Positions 1-6,733 of a stretch of 8,316 nt of DNA are shown here, in pieces (within the stretch, counting starts at the first letter, position 1; each line of letters opens with the position of its first letter). Under the pieces are notes generated by a model, which saw only the letters and a list, made by a program, of their open reading frames with translations, was not told where the DNA came from and did not search any database. The stretch covers positions 8,779 to 17,094 of the forward strand of contig JAESUT010000074.1 of the NCBI GenBank assembly GCA_016762995.1, given 5' to 3'. The translations under genes were made by a program, and so were the position numbers. This DNA comes from Gammaproteobacteria bacterium (lineage in GTDB: Bacteria > Pseudomonadota > Gammaproteobacteria > Pseudomonadales > Pseudohongiellaceae).

Positions 1-97
1 GGGGTCAAAACTGACATAAGAGGGGCGCATGAAGCTCTGCTAAGTGCTACCGAATCTTGATGGACAACCCAATCGAGGGTAGAGAGGGTAGTACTTG

Positions 98-934
98 CTA
101 CGACTCTATCCAGTCGAGAATGATGCTGGCAAGCTGCTCTGGCTTCTCAAAGGGCACAAGATGACCAGCACCCTCGATCTCGATGAAATCAACATTCGAT
201 GAAATCGATTGCCACTTATTCCAACAAGACTCACCAAGCGTATGAGAACCCTGTGCGCGGATAGCCAAGGTAGGCACTTTTAAATGGGGCAGCAGGCGCC
301 ACAAGTTATGAACAAGAGTGTAGCAGCGTGCTTCCCAGTCTCTGCTATAGGTCAGCGCAAACTCCCCCGGCGCGATCTCCTTCGTTCCATGCTGGACATA
401 GTCCCACAGTACCGCATCGCTAATCTGCTGGAAGACCCGTTTCGGGCGATAGTGATCGAAGGCCTCCTGCCTGCTAGAGAATCGATCGACACGCGAAAGC
501 GCCCTCTTCACCATTGGAATCACTTCTGGCCGAAAGCGCCGGATAAAACTCAGCCCAAGAAGGTAACGGCGCGGCACTAAAACAGGTTCGATGAGAACCA
601 ATGACTTAAACAATTCCGGACGCTGCACAGCTGCCAGAAGTATTGCGGCCGTGCCCATCGAATGACCGACGCTGACGACTGGGTGTGGTAGCTGGCCTAC
701 TAACTCACAAATATCGTCGCCAAACACGTCCCACGATCGAAATGATGCTAGTTCGGGCGGAGGCTCCCATAACGGACGATGCAAACTGGCAACGACCTCA
801 TGGTTTTCGGTAAACGGTTCCAAGAACGCGCGATAGGTGCCCGGGGGATAACCATTAGCAGCAGCAAAATGCAGAGCTGGGCCTTGACCACCCATGTGGT
901 AGTGAGGCGCAGACAATTGAGAAATCGTGGACAT
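98..934 (-). CDS. alpha/beta hydrolase fold protein
   Basis: A 278-residue protein, probably a cytoplasmic hydrolase acting on an ester or similar small substrate; the substrate cannot be told from sequence. The nucleophile elbow is GHSMGT with Ser92, after a hydrophobic strand (HPVVSVGHSMG), and the catalytic histidine is His258 in GAGHLVPFEKPEQLA, the usual C-terminal motif of this superfamily. The likely oxyanion-hole region is near AAANGYPPGTYRAF (about 24-37). No signal peptide is visible, and the length is typical of a single-domain hydrolase with a small cap (about 120-200). The segment TLAIRAQGSHTLGE has His231 where many relatives have the catalytic Asp (GxxSD), so the acid may be supplied elsewhere, for instance by Glu115 after the preceding strand. 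The start at 934 has no clear Shine-Dalgarno sequence; Met14 is an alternative but would trim the first strand. The gene stands alone, divergent from nfeD. Fold assignment is firm, function is not. Confidence 0.88.
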   Translation of the reverse strand: MSTISQLSAPHYHMGGQGPALHFAAANGYPPGTYRAFLEPFTENHEVVASLHRPLWEPPPELASFRSWDVFGDDICELVGQLPHPVVSVGHSMGTAAILLAAVQRPELFKSLVLIEPVLVPRRYLLGLSFIRRFRPEVIPMVKRALSRVDRFSSRQEAFDHYRPKRVFQQISDAVLWDYVQHGTKEIAPGEFALTYSRDWEARCYTLVHNLWRLLPHLKVPTLAIRAQGSHTLGESCWNKWQSISSNVDFIEIEGAGHLVPFEKPEQLASIILDWIES

Positions 935-1214
935 AACAACATCGACTGGGGTTGGCTCGATAGGGCGGCTATTCTGACAGAATCAGACTGCTAATTCAGT
1001 GTAAATTATTCGCGAGAGCGACTAAAACTGTTGATATCGCGAGGCTGGGAATATTCCTCTATTTTGGTAGTAGAAATCGAGCGATTTAACACCATATCTA
1101 TATACTAGACGATCAAAACAGCCCAGTATGGTTAAGGAGTCTGTTTTGCAAATCCACACAAACCCCGATACTGAAACAGTCTCGATGCACTAACTAATAA
1201 TCAGGAAAACCACT
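935..1214. promoter_or_regulatory. divergent intergenic region with palindromes
   Basis: This 280-bp stretch separates the leftward hydrolase from the rightward nfeD operon and must hold both promoters. It contains two short perfect palindromes: ATTCTGACAGAAT at 971-983 (six-base arms round a central A), about 40 bp before the hydrolase start, and GGAATATTCC at 1048-1057. TCGCGAG also occurs twice about 30 bp apart (near 1009 and 1038). A TATACT at 1101-1106 could be a -10 for the nfeD operon, but no good -35 lies at the right distance. Either palindrome could be a regulator site; neither matches an operator I can name. AGGAA at 1203-1207 is the nfeD ribosome binding site. Confidence 0.35.
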
Positions 1215-1682
1215 ATGGATTTTGAACTCCTATATTGGCACTGGATCGTACTGGGCTTCGTTCTAATGCTCAGCGAAATTTTTCTCGGTTCCTTTTTCAT
1301 ATTTTGGTTCGGTGCTTCGGCACTGAGTGTAGGGCTAGCTATGCTCACTATCCCCAATATGTCCGAGGCGGCGCAAATAATAATCTGGGCCTTTGGCTCC
1401 ATGATGTTCGCCTTAGGTTGGTTCAAGTTTGTCAAACCACTCTCCCGCGACAATACCAAGGCAGGCCTTTCCAAAGAAGCACTGTTAGGACAAATCGGGC
1501 AGGTATTGGAAACACCGAATGGCGATAAATTTGGAATGCTTCGCTTTCCAGCCCCTCTTCTCGGATCAGACGAATGGCTAATCATATCGCAAGATGAATT
1601 GACCGTAGGCGATCGAGTCAGTGTGATCGATCTATCAGGCAATTCGCTCATAGTTGAAAAAGCCCAAGTGGCAAAGGCATAA
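1215..1682 (+). CDS. NfeD family short membrane protein
   Basis: A 155-residue inner-membrane protein of the short NfeD type, with no ClpP-like serine protease domain. Three hydrophobic helices (about 8-30, 31-46 and 53-73) are followed by a soluble C-terminal OB-fold domain (about 88-150), with the family pattern LLGQIGQVLE, RFPAPLLGSDEW and a closing GNSLIVEKA. NfeD proteins pair with stomatin-like proteins and are thought to help assemble or stabilise their membrane microdomains; this partner is encoded 46 bp downstream. AGGAA lies 7 bp before the ATG, supporting this start, and the length is normal for the E. coli YbbJ class. A long antisense frame covers the gene but shows no protein-like features. 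Biochemical role is inferred from the family; identity is clear. Confidence 0.92.
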   Translation: MDFELLYWHWIVLGFVLMLSEIFLGSFFIFWFGASALSVGLAMLTIPNMSEAAQIIIWAFGSMMFALGWFKFVKPLSRDNTKAGLSKEALLGQIGQVLETPNGDKFGMLRFPAPLLGSDEWLIISQDELTVGDRVSVIDLSGNSLIVEKAQVAKA

Positions 1683-1728
1683 TTAACTCTATCCTGAGAG
1701 TTCAAACTTATAGCCAAGGAGAATTACA

Positions 1729-2577
1729 ATGGAAATTGGAACTATACTGGCCATCGCTGTCGCTGCCTTCCTGTTCATCACTCTCGCCCAAGGCATTCGC
1801 CAAGTTCCACAGGGGTATAAGTGGGTCGTGCAGCGACTTGGCAAGTATCACTGCTCGCTAAAGCCCGGACTCAATTTTATTATTCCCTATGTCGACACCG
1901 TCGCCTTCAAGGTAACGACCAAAGATATCGTGCTCGACATTCCCTCGCAGGAGGTAATCAGCAAAGACAATGCCGTGCTACTCACCAACGCAGTCGCCTA
2001 TATCAATATCGTGTCACCCGAGAAGGCTGTCTACGGCGTAGAAGACTATATCATTGCAATACAGACTCTAGTGCAGACGTCCTTGCGATCTATCCTAGGC
2101 GAGATGACTCTAGACGACGCACTCTCCTCCAGAGATCACATCAAGGCGAAGCTCAAGGCCGCGATTTCTGATGACATTGCTGATTGGGGCATTATCCTAA
2201 AGACCGTAGAGATTCAGGACATCAACCCCTCGGACACCATGCAAAGCGCGATGGAAGAGCAGGCTGCAGCGGAACGCGCGCGAAGAGCCACGGTGACAAA
2301 AGCTGATGGCGACAAACAAGCGGCAATCTTAAAGGCTGAAGGTGTGCTAGAGGCCTCCAAGCGTGAAGCTGAGGGACAGGTAATTCTAGCTGAAGCCAGC
2401 AAACGCTCTATCACTCTAGTAACTGAGGCTATAGGCGAGAAGGAAATGCCCGTGGTCTATCTACTGGGCGAGAAGTACATTAGTTCGTTGCAGAATCTGT
2501 CGAGTTCCGACAATACGAAATTTGTGATCTTTCCGGCGGATATTCCTGCCGCGATCAAGGGTTTAATGGGGCGCTAA
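1729..2577 (+). CDS. qmcA: SPFH/Band 7 stomatin-like protein (QmcA/paraslipin type)
   Basis: A 282-residue membrane-anchored SPFH protein closely resembling E. coli QmcA. An N-terminal hydrophobic helix (about 4-22) is followed by the Band 7 domain with hallmark wording: VPQGYKWVVQRLGKY, LKPGLNFIIPYVD, LDIPSQEVISKDNA and RSILGEMTLDDALSSRD. From about 175 to 225 comes an Ala/Glu/Lys/Arg-rich coiled coil (AAAERARRATVTKADGDK, ILKAEGVLEASKREAEG) that drives oligomerisation in relatives, then a conserved C-terminal block ending PADIPAAIKGLMGR. Such proteins form large ring or cage assemblies in the inner membrane and influence membrane organisation and membrane protease activity. AAGGAG at 1716-1721 sits 7 bp before the ATG. 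It forms an operon with the upstream nfeD gene, reversed relative to the E. coli order (qmcA then ybbJ). The symbol is by similarity; other slipin subfamilies remain possible. Confidence 0.93.
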   Translation: MEIGTILAIAVAAFLFITLAQGIRQVPQGYKWVVQRLGKYHCSLKPGLNFIIPYVDTVAFKVTTKDIVLDIPSQEVISKDNAVLLTNAVAYINIVSPEKAVYGVEDYIIAIQTLVQTSLRSILGEMTLDDALSSRDHIKAKLKAAISDDIADWGIILKTVEIQDINPSDTMQSAMEEQAAAERARRATVTKADGDKQAAILKAEGVLEASKREAEGQVILAEASKRSITLVTEAIGEKEMPVVYLLGEKYISSLQNLSSSDNTKFVIFPADIPAAIKGLMGR

Positions 2578-2602
2578 TCGGCCGTATTCAGCCAAGGGTG
2601 AG

Positions 2603-2641
2603 AACCTATCATTTCTCTGAGGAGGCGATAGAAGATAGGTT
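2603..2641. terminator. hairpin between convergent genes
   Basis: AACCTATC (2603-2610) is exactly complementary to GATAGGTT (2634-2641). After a 2-base bulge, TTCT (2613-2616) pairs with AGAA (2630-2633), giving about 12 base pairs and a 13-base loop. It occupies most of the 74-bp gap between the convergent SPFH and TerB-BRCT genes, where a shared bidirectional terminator would be expected. Neither strand has a clear U-tract after the stem, so it may instead protect mRNA ends or be chance. Confidence 0.4.
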
Positions 2642-2651
2642 AAAGGATGGC

Positions 2652-3581
2652 TTAGCGCGTGTACTTTAGCAGCGTGCGCTCGGTGATGATTTTAATATCG
2701 CTGCCTGCACGCTTCAATAGCAGGGCCTTCTCTATCTTTCGACCATGACTGGTGTACAACCAATCACGGCTCGCCAGAGTCCCTATAACTAGATAGTTGA
2801 CGCTCTTGTTGATACTGGAATTGGTCTCGCCACCTAGACAGCGCAGCAGAGTATCCACCGACCCTCTATCGCCACTTACGAAGTCACCGGTTAGACAGAA
2901 CACTGAGCCTGCCAGCTTCAGGCCATCAACTGAGTCTTCCCAGACCTCCGTGGACGCCTCATAACTCAAACCCGATTCATCAGTATCCGTGCCGGTGACT
3001 TGTCGCACTGTGGCCAATAAGTCTTCACGCTCTTCATCGGTGATGACTCCGTCTTCGAGTATGACCGCTAGACGCTGCACGATGACGCTCGCCGGCCACA
3101 CCTCTCTCACCGATTCATTGTGCTCGAGCCAGGAAGACATCGCCGTGATTTCTTGATCGTTAAGCACACCGTCAGAAGCGGTACCGGTGAGAAAGCCCAC
3201 CAGCTCTTCGATGTGGCCCACACTTTCTGGAGTCTCGGAATCTTTGTCACTGATAATTTGTTCGATACGTGTCTGCATCTGGCGCAGTTCATCTGGGCTA
3301 ATTACACCGTCTTCGAGGATTACACCAACAAGGCTAAGGATGGCCAACACGTCCGCGTCTTCGGACAGATATTCTTGAGATTGCAGCCAAGAATCGAGAA
3401 AAAGCAGCTCCATTTCATTGAGACGCTCATCTGCCACGACACCTGCAAGAATGCCTTTTAGGCCATACAGCGCCTTATCCTTCTCGTTGCTAAAGCTAAA
3501 AGCACGTTCGAGAGGCTGGCTGTCGATGTCTTTGCTAATGTCCACAAGGTGCGACCTGATTTTCTTCTTAGTCGCAATCAT
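2652..3581 (-). CDS. tandem TerB-like repeat protein with C-terminal BRCT domain
   Basis: A 309-residue soluble protein with two related halves plus a BRCT domain. Residues about 38-110 and 125-196 are a duplicated all-helical unit. Each carries two acidic DG-type motifs: ADERLNEMEL (50-59) and LEDGVISPDEL (89-99) in the first, SDGVLNDQEI (136-145) and LEDGVITDEER (175-185) in the second. This spacing resembles TerB/tellurite-resistance-like domains, which may bind metal. Residues about 221-309 form a BRCT domain (GSVFCLTGDF, LLRCLGGETNSSINKSVNYLVIG, then SHGRKIEKALLLK), like that of NAD-dependent DNA ligase and many small bacterial BRCT proteins. BRCT domains bind phosphopeptides or DNA ends, so a role in DNA metabolism or stress is possible, but no partner is encoded nearby. 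The ATG at 3581 has no strong Shine-Dalgarno sequence. TATAGT lies within 15 bp upstream, so the message could have a very short leader. Domain calls are fairly firm; function is unknown. Confidence 0.82.
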   Translation of the reverse strand: MIATKKKIRSHLVDISKDIDSQPLERAFSFSNEKDKALYGLKGILAGVVADERLNEMELLFLDSWLQSQEYLSEDADVLAILSLVGVILEDGVISPDELRQMQTRIEQIISDKDSETPESVGHIEELVGFLTGTASDGVLNDQEITAMSSWLEHNESVREVWPASVIVQRLAVILEDGVITDEEREDLLATVRQVTGTDTDESGLSYEASTEVWEDSVDGLKLAGSVFCLTGDFVSGDRGSVDTLLRCLGGETNSSINKSVNYLVIGTLASRDWLYTSHGRKIEKALLLKRAGSDIKIITERTLLKYTR

Positions 3582-3809
3582 AAAACTTTACTATATAGCT
3601 GTCGAAGCATTTGATTGGATATTTAGGGACGAACAACTCAACGGCCTCTGAGTGAGCCATTCTGGGCAGCCGGACTGTCCCAATCTATTCGTTGCTTTCG
3701 ACATGCCCAGCAAGGAAACGCCTTGATCTCGGAACACTCCAAAGGCCAGAGCAGCCATAGAATTATTCAGAGGCACACTAGCCAAACCTCCACCTAGTTA
3801 GCCCCCCTA
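3582..3809. other. intergenic, no gene seen
   Basis: This stretch lies between the TerB-BRCT gene start and the receptor's terminator. Short frames on both strands lack ribosome binding sites and protein-like composition. It should carry the promoter for the leftward TerB-BRCT gene, but apart from the TATAGT near 3590 I see no convincing promoter, RNA gene or repeat. Confidence 0.5.
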
Positions 3810-3841
3810 CGTAAAAACCCGCTGCTAGGCGGGTTTTTACG
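3810..3841 (-). terminator. rho-independent terminator of the TonB-dependent receptor gene
   Basis: A perfect 13-bp stem CGTAAAAACCCGC / GCGGGTTTTTACG closes a 6-base loop (TGCTAG). The GC-rich upper stem next to an A5/T5 tract gives the layout of an intrinsic terminator readable in either direction. It lies 34 bp after the receptor's stop codon on the leftward strand, so it most likely ends that transcript and insulates the TerB-BRCT gene beyond it. Confidence 0.9.
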
Positions 3842-3875
3842 ACTCAAAATTACTCAGGCTTCAGGGTAGACTCAC

Positions 3876-6056
3876 TCAAAACGACCCATTAATCTTCAGC
3901 GATACAACGCGGCCAGATGTGGCACATTGATCTTCTATCTCTTCCAAAATGCCCGCCGAGACACGGCCTATATAACGCTGCCTCTCACGACACTGCAAGT
4001 TACTAGTCGCATTTCTCGCATCGAAGCGATAGGTGATGCCACGGGTATCTACGAACTGAACGAAGGCATTCGTATTCGGCTCGCCTATATAGTCCTCGAC
4101 GTCATCGATGTCGTAGATTTTCTCGTTACTGTCGAAGCGATTACTCCACTCAAGGCCGTAATTCATATTCCACTTAGGCACATCGTGCCGAAAACCCAAG
4201 TTGAGGCGGCCTCGTCCGAAACGCGCGAAACGACGCTCAAACCCCTGAAATGGATCCATAAGAGTGGAGTCCCTTACACTTAGTCGCGATGTCACCAACA
4301 GATTTGGCATGTTGATCATGCGCATTCGGATACTGCCACTAAGCGTGATCCCGTACATATCACCTTCGCCAATATTGCCGTTGGCCGACTGTAGACTGTC
4401 TGCAGAGGGCGAGACATCAATACGCTCAATCCTGTCATAGTGACGGTGGTAGAAAAGATTAGCATCCACCACACCGACATCATTCGGCAATCGATACTCC
4501 GCGTTTAAATCATACTTCCATAACCATTCCTGACGCAGATTTTCATTTCCCGCTAACGTGTTCGAGTCGTTATCCTGATCATCATTTGCTGCAACGAAAT
4601 CGCTAAACCTGAGTTGCCGAACCACTTTTTCGATTGAGCCTCGTAGCTGCAATTGAGGAGTCAGGTTGTAGCGAAGGTCAACTTTGGGCTTTACGAAATC
4701 AAAATCCCGCTTCCTGTTCACGTCGCCTGTTTGGCTGATCTCGGATAGCTCATAAAGCAGCGTGCTCTCCAAGGACATGCGAGAATTGATAACCCAGTTG
4801 TGAATGATGAATGGTTCTAGGCGAATCTCCTCAACCGTGGAGTTGGCGTTGGATATATTCTGCGGCACCAATCCGCCGAAGTCTGCCGAAGGCATACCCA
4901 GCGCATCAGGCAAGCCTAAGGCTAGGCTGGAGTCGAGTGTGGTCTGAGCGCGCTCGGCACCAAACTCAATGTCCTGACCTTCTAAAAAGCCCATCGTAAA
5001 GGAAGCACGCACGATACGTTCGGTGGTGGTACTAGCCGTGTCCAGAAAAAGATTTTTGGATTCACTGCCATCTGCAAACACCTCGAAGCGCTCACGTGTC
5101 GAGGCACTGTTAGCCCGGTTGCTGATAAAGAGAATCTTGAAACGGCTGCCGCTATCAGTCAGATATTCATAGTCGCCACCAATTTCCCAGTTGTCACGAT
5201 CCCCCGGCCTGTCCTCGCGCTCGATAGCCGTAAGATTCGGCGTAACGCGCAGGTTCGTGGTGTAGCGCAAAATATCAGTAGGGTTGTCATTCTGAGAATA
5301 CAAGGCGTTGAGCCTCGCACTGCTCTTGAGCCCTATAGCGTAGTCGAGGTTTACGCTGAGATCATAACTGGTCTGTTCCCGCGTTCTCTCCTCACGCACC
5401 TCATCGTTAAGAGAGAAGTCTCCCAATACACTAGATTCCTTGCTGAGACGGTTATCGTAGCGGGGTTCTGCTACCGCGCTGAGAACATAGTTGAGCCCAC
5501 CGCTCTGGCCACTATAGGAAAGAGACCCGCCCGGCTGCGTGGTGTGATCCAGATAACGGTCCATGTTGACCTCATAACTGAGGCTGTTCGAGAAAAGCTC
5601 TGAGACCAATACCACGTTCACAACTTGGCTGCTTCCGCGCACATCCAACTCACCCGAAGTGCCGCGGATGATCTCGATGTAGTCAACTTGCTCTGCGGCA
5701 ATCCTAGCCATCTGAGTACTTGTCTGATTATTCTTGCCGGCGGTTCGCTTGCCATTTATTAGTATCTGGCTGCCGCTACCGCTACCAAGGCCTCTTCCCC
5801 CACCGCCACCGCCCTGCCTAGAGCTGCTAAAATTCCGATTCCCGCCTCCGGTCGCCGTACCAACCCCCGGTATCCTGTCCAACATATCCTGTGCGGTCAC
5901 CGGGTTAAATTCGGCAAAATAGCTTGCAGGATAGACGACCGTTGATTCCTCGCCTACATTGTCTTGGGCACTCACGGACACAGCAGCAAGCAGAAATACA
6001 ACTAGTATCGCTAAACGGCGTACTAGAGTGCGAAACAAGAGAGTCTTGATACTCAT
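3876..6056 (-). CDS. TonB-dependent outer-membrane receptor
   Basis: A 726-residue outer-membrane beta-barrel receptor that would import a scarce nutrient using TonB energy. The signal peptide is clear: basic start, hydrophobic core (about 15-28) and a likely cut at VSVSA|Q after residue 30. STVVYPASYF (38-47) is a plausible TonB box. The plug domain follows (about 50-155), with AQDMLDRIPGVG, SQILINGKRTAGK and VDYIEIIRGTSGELDVRGSSQVVNVVL. A Gly/Ser-rich run (70-96, including six consecutive Gly) interrupts the early plug. The rest is a barrel of alternating strands ending in Phe (KINGSF), the outer-membrane assembly signal. Cys689 and Cys711 bracket the last predicted extracellular loop and could form a disulfide. 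No N-terminal signalling or carboxypeptidase-like extension is present, so an extracytoplasmic sigma factor link is unlikely. No siderophore, sugar or B12 genes adjoin, so the ligand is unknown. GAG lies 8 bp before the ATG, a weak ribosome binding site. Family assignment is secure. Confidence 0.92.
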   Translation of the reverse strand: MSIKTLLFRTLVRRLAILVVFLLAAVSVSAQDNVGEESTVVYPASYFAEFNPVTAQDMLDRIPGVGTATGGGNRNFSSSRQGGGGGGRGLGSGSGSQILINGKRTAGKNNQTSTQMARIAAEQVDYIEIIRGTSGELDVRGSSQVVNVVLVSELFSNSLSYEVNMDRYLDHTTQPGGSLSYSGQSGGLNYVLSAVAEPRYDNRLSKESSVLGDFSLNDEVREERTREQTSYDLSVNLDYAIGLKSSARLNALYSQNDNPTDILRYTTNLRVTPNLTAIEREDRPGDRDNWEIGGDYEYLTDSGSRFKILFISNRANSASTRERFEVFADGSESKNLFLDTASTTTERIVRASFTMGFLEGQDIEFGAERAQTTLDSSLALGLPDALGMPSADFGGLVPQNISNANSTVEEIRLEPFIIHNWVINSRMSLESTLLYELSEISQTGDVNRKRDFDFVKPKVDLRYNLTPQLQLRGSIEKVVRQLRFSDFVAANDDQDNDSNTLAGNENLRQEWLWKYDLNAEYRLPNDVGVVDANLFYHRHYDRIERIDVSPSADSLQSANGNIGEGDMYGITLSGSIRMRMINMPNLLVTSRLSVRDSTLMDPFQGFERRFARFGRGRLNLGFRHDVPKWNMNYGLEWSNRFDSNEKIYDIDDVEDYIGEPNTNAFVQFVDTRGITYRFDARNATSNLQCRERQRYIGRVSAGILEEIEDQCATSGRVVSLKINGSF

Positions 6057-6156
6057 AAATAGGTCTCATTACAGTCGGGGAATGCGGTGTCAGCCAATAC
6101 GATTAGAACGATCAGAAATAGAGCTATCGACACTGGCCGGTTTTTGCCCCGAACTC

Positions 6157-6218
6157 GTCACAAATTGTTGAATTGCAGATTATAGAAGAAGCTTCACGCC
6201 TTATTTGTAACAAATTGT
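6157..6218. promoter_or_regulatory. receptor promoter flanked by two 12-bp operator-like repeats
   Basis: On the leftward strand a perfect TATAAT (plus-strand ATTATA, 6179-6184) lies about 120 bp before the receptor start, with only a weak -35 (ACAAAT at 18 bp). Two near-identical elements, GTCACAAATTGT (6157-6168) and GTAACAAATTGT (6207-6218), differ at one base and start exactly 50 bp apart, close to five helical turns. Each contains the palindromic core ACAA-A-TTGT; the second also overlaps the palindrome ATTTGT-A-ACAAAT (6203-6215). One falls upstream, over the -35 region, and the other just past the expected transcription start, the layout of a looping repressor or dimeric regulator. The regulator is not identified. 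The region is shared with the divergent gene at 6329. Confidence 0.5.
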
Positions 6219-6328
6219 AGGCTATTCTGCCCCTTCTACACTGCCGTGACCCTCGATGCTTATTGCCCTGCGGATTTCTTAATTTAAGCAGGCTGCGTTA
6301 CACTTAGTATCCTATTGAGAGTGGTTAT

Positions 6329-6673
6329 ATGAATGACGTAGAACAAGCAGAGAAAAGCGAACCCCTAGGCGAGAAATCCTTTCTCGCCAAGCTGTTAGCA
6401 GGCGACTATGGCCTCGCCGCCACCTACTGGGCCCTGTACTTTGTAGGAGCTGGCCTATTTGCAGCATTCGGATCGCAAGCCGTCGACGAAGAGCGCTGGA
6501 TACCCTACCTAGTCATGATCACGGCGATGATGGCCTATACAGTAACCCTACTCGTCGGTATACGCGGTGCCTACAAGGGACCGCAGTTGTGGAAAGTAAT
6601 GTCTAGGACATCTTCCGTATTCATGATCATCAATATTCTCATAGGCATTTCGACTCTAGGGTTTATCTACTAG
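6329..6673 (+). CDS. small three-helix inner-membrane protein, unknown function
   Basis: A 114-residue protein with a short charged cytoplasmic-type N-terminus (residues 1-22) and three predicted membrane helices at about 30-48, 58-79 and 94-113. Recognisable features are AKLLAGDYGLAATYW before helix 1 and GAYKGPQLWKVMSR between helices 2 and 3. These recall small uncharacterised gammaproteobacterial membrane proteins with a GD(F/Y)GL-x-x-TYW and YKGPxxW pattern; no function is established that I know of. A GAGAGTGG stretch precedes the ATG at suitable distance. It is the first gene rightward from the region shared with the TonB-dependent receptor, and it lies 60 bp before the thioredoxin-like gene with no terminator between, so the two are probably co-transcribed. 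The reading frame and membrane topology are convincing; the role is not known. Confidence 0.72.
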   Translation: MNDVEQAEKSEPLGEKSFLAKLLAGDYGLAATYWALYFVGAGLFAAFGSQAVDEERWIPYLVMITAMMAYTVTLLVGIRGAYKGPQLWKVMSRTSSVFMIINILIGISTLGFIY

Positions 6674-6733
6674 AGCCTGAGTGAGACAGAAACCAAGCGT
6701 CGATAACTCCGGCTAAACTTAGGAATTCCTTTA

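Noticed and set aside
1..97. Search for the end of a neighbouring gene at the left edge
   Set aside because: No frame here has protein-like features or a ribosome binding site; nothing can be supported.
284..580. A 98-codon plus-strand frame inside the hydrolase gene
   Set aside because: It is fully antisense to a recognisable alpha/beta hydrolase and its translation shows no protein-like pattern.
1190..1717. A 175-codon frame antisense to nfeD
   Set aside because: It lies opposite a clear NfeD protein, its product is Ser/Pro/Asn-rich with no family resemblance, and it lacks a ribosome binding site. It is a shadow of the real gene.
3120..3461. A 113-codon plus-strand frame opposite the TerB-BRCT gene
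   Set aside because: The opposite strand encodes duplicated repeats and a BRCT domain in a continuous frame; this frame has no motif or ribosome binding site.
6278..6288. CTTAATTTAAG palindrome before the 6329 gene
   Set aside because: It is short and AT-rich with no second copy nearby, so chance is a sufficient explanation.
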